From assembly GCF_013032455.1 (NCBI RefSeq), contig NZ_WQCF01000001.1, positions 186,001 through 250,000 of the forward strand: a stretch of DNA of 64,000 nucleotides, read 5' to 3'. The translations under genes and the position numbers were made by a program. This DNA is from Ruegeria atlantica. Lineage in GTDB: Bacteria > Pseudomonadota > Alphaproteobacteria > Rhodobacterales > Rhodobacteraceae. Below, in pieces: positions 63,997-64,000 of the stretch; the stretch's first letter is position 1; each line of letters begins with the position of its first letter. A model generated the notes under the pieces. The model made no database searches. It was not told where the DNA came from and saw only the letters and a list, made by a program, of their open reading frames with translations.

Positions 63997-64000
63997 GAGT

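Overview
The window reads as chromosome of a marine alphaproteobacterium of the Roseobacter group (Rhodobacteraceae). Pointers are a permuted two-piece tmRNA whose tag reads ANDNRAPVAVAA, a DMSP demethylase (dmdA) with acuI, LpxI in place of LpxH, the alphaproteobacterial F1-ATPase zeta subunit, an RNase E with a long acidic insert in its S1 domain, and a gene-transfer-agent type holin/endolysin pair inside the cytochrome c maturation genes. Genes are dense and mostly housekeeping. I see no insertion sequence, CRISPR array, rRNA or tRNA.

Layout. 1-11.1 kb (minus strand): envelope and lipid cluster, transcribed frr > uppS > cdsA > dxr > rseP > a 42-residue membrane ORF > terminator > bamA > ompH > fabZ > lpxA > lpxI > lpxB (cut by the window edge). 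11.2-16.7 kb: DMSP locus, with DUF2182 > DUF1326 > DinB > dmdA > acuI on the minus strand and a divergent GntR/FCD regulator plus a DUF4345 membrane protein on the plus strand. 16.7-20.3 kb: ssrA, a SnoaL-like protein, a rhodanese-ChrB fusion with chrA, and sspB, the ClpXP adaptor for ssrA-tagged proteins. 20.3-28.2 kb: fumC with two tiny overlapping genes, tag, a class I aldolase, a P450 coupled to a membrane alpha/beta-hydrolase, ccdA and tusA. 28.3-34.7 kb: rne and a DctB/DctD-like two-component pair. 34.8-39.2 kb: purQ, purS, purC, ATPase zeta, a homocysteine methyltransferase and a PaaG-like enoyl-CoA hydratase.

39.2-45.5 kb: argC > ccmE > endolysin > holin > yrbL-like > ccmF > ccmH, a c-type cytochrome operon carrying lysis genes and a lower-GC kinase-like gene. 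45.6-51.9 kb: murI, an acyltransferase, a fused indolepyruvate oxidoreductase and a divergent LysR regulator. 51.9-58 kb: a probable sRNA, an MscS channel, purL, and bolA, two small membrane proteins and grxD in one run. 58-64 kb: an MliC-like protein, zapA and a ZauP-like coiled-coil gene, tkt, a DUF808 protein and gap.

Most worth a second look: (1) the dmdA operon led by metal-binding-looking DUF2182/DUF1326 proteins with a double TGTCAGAC operator; (2) the lysis cassette and yrbL gene inside the ccm operon; (3) a DctD-like regulator with no GAFTGA loop; (4) a probable anti-Shine-Dalgarno sRNA after the LysR gene; (5) two unknown single-pass membrane proteins between BolA and its CGFS glutaredoxin; (6) a two-hairpin intergenic repeat whose stems covary between copies; (7) several clean operator-like palindromes (purS, yrbL, gap, ior/lysR). 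Functions come from reading the protein sequences without database searches.
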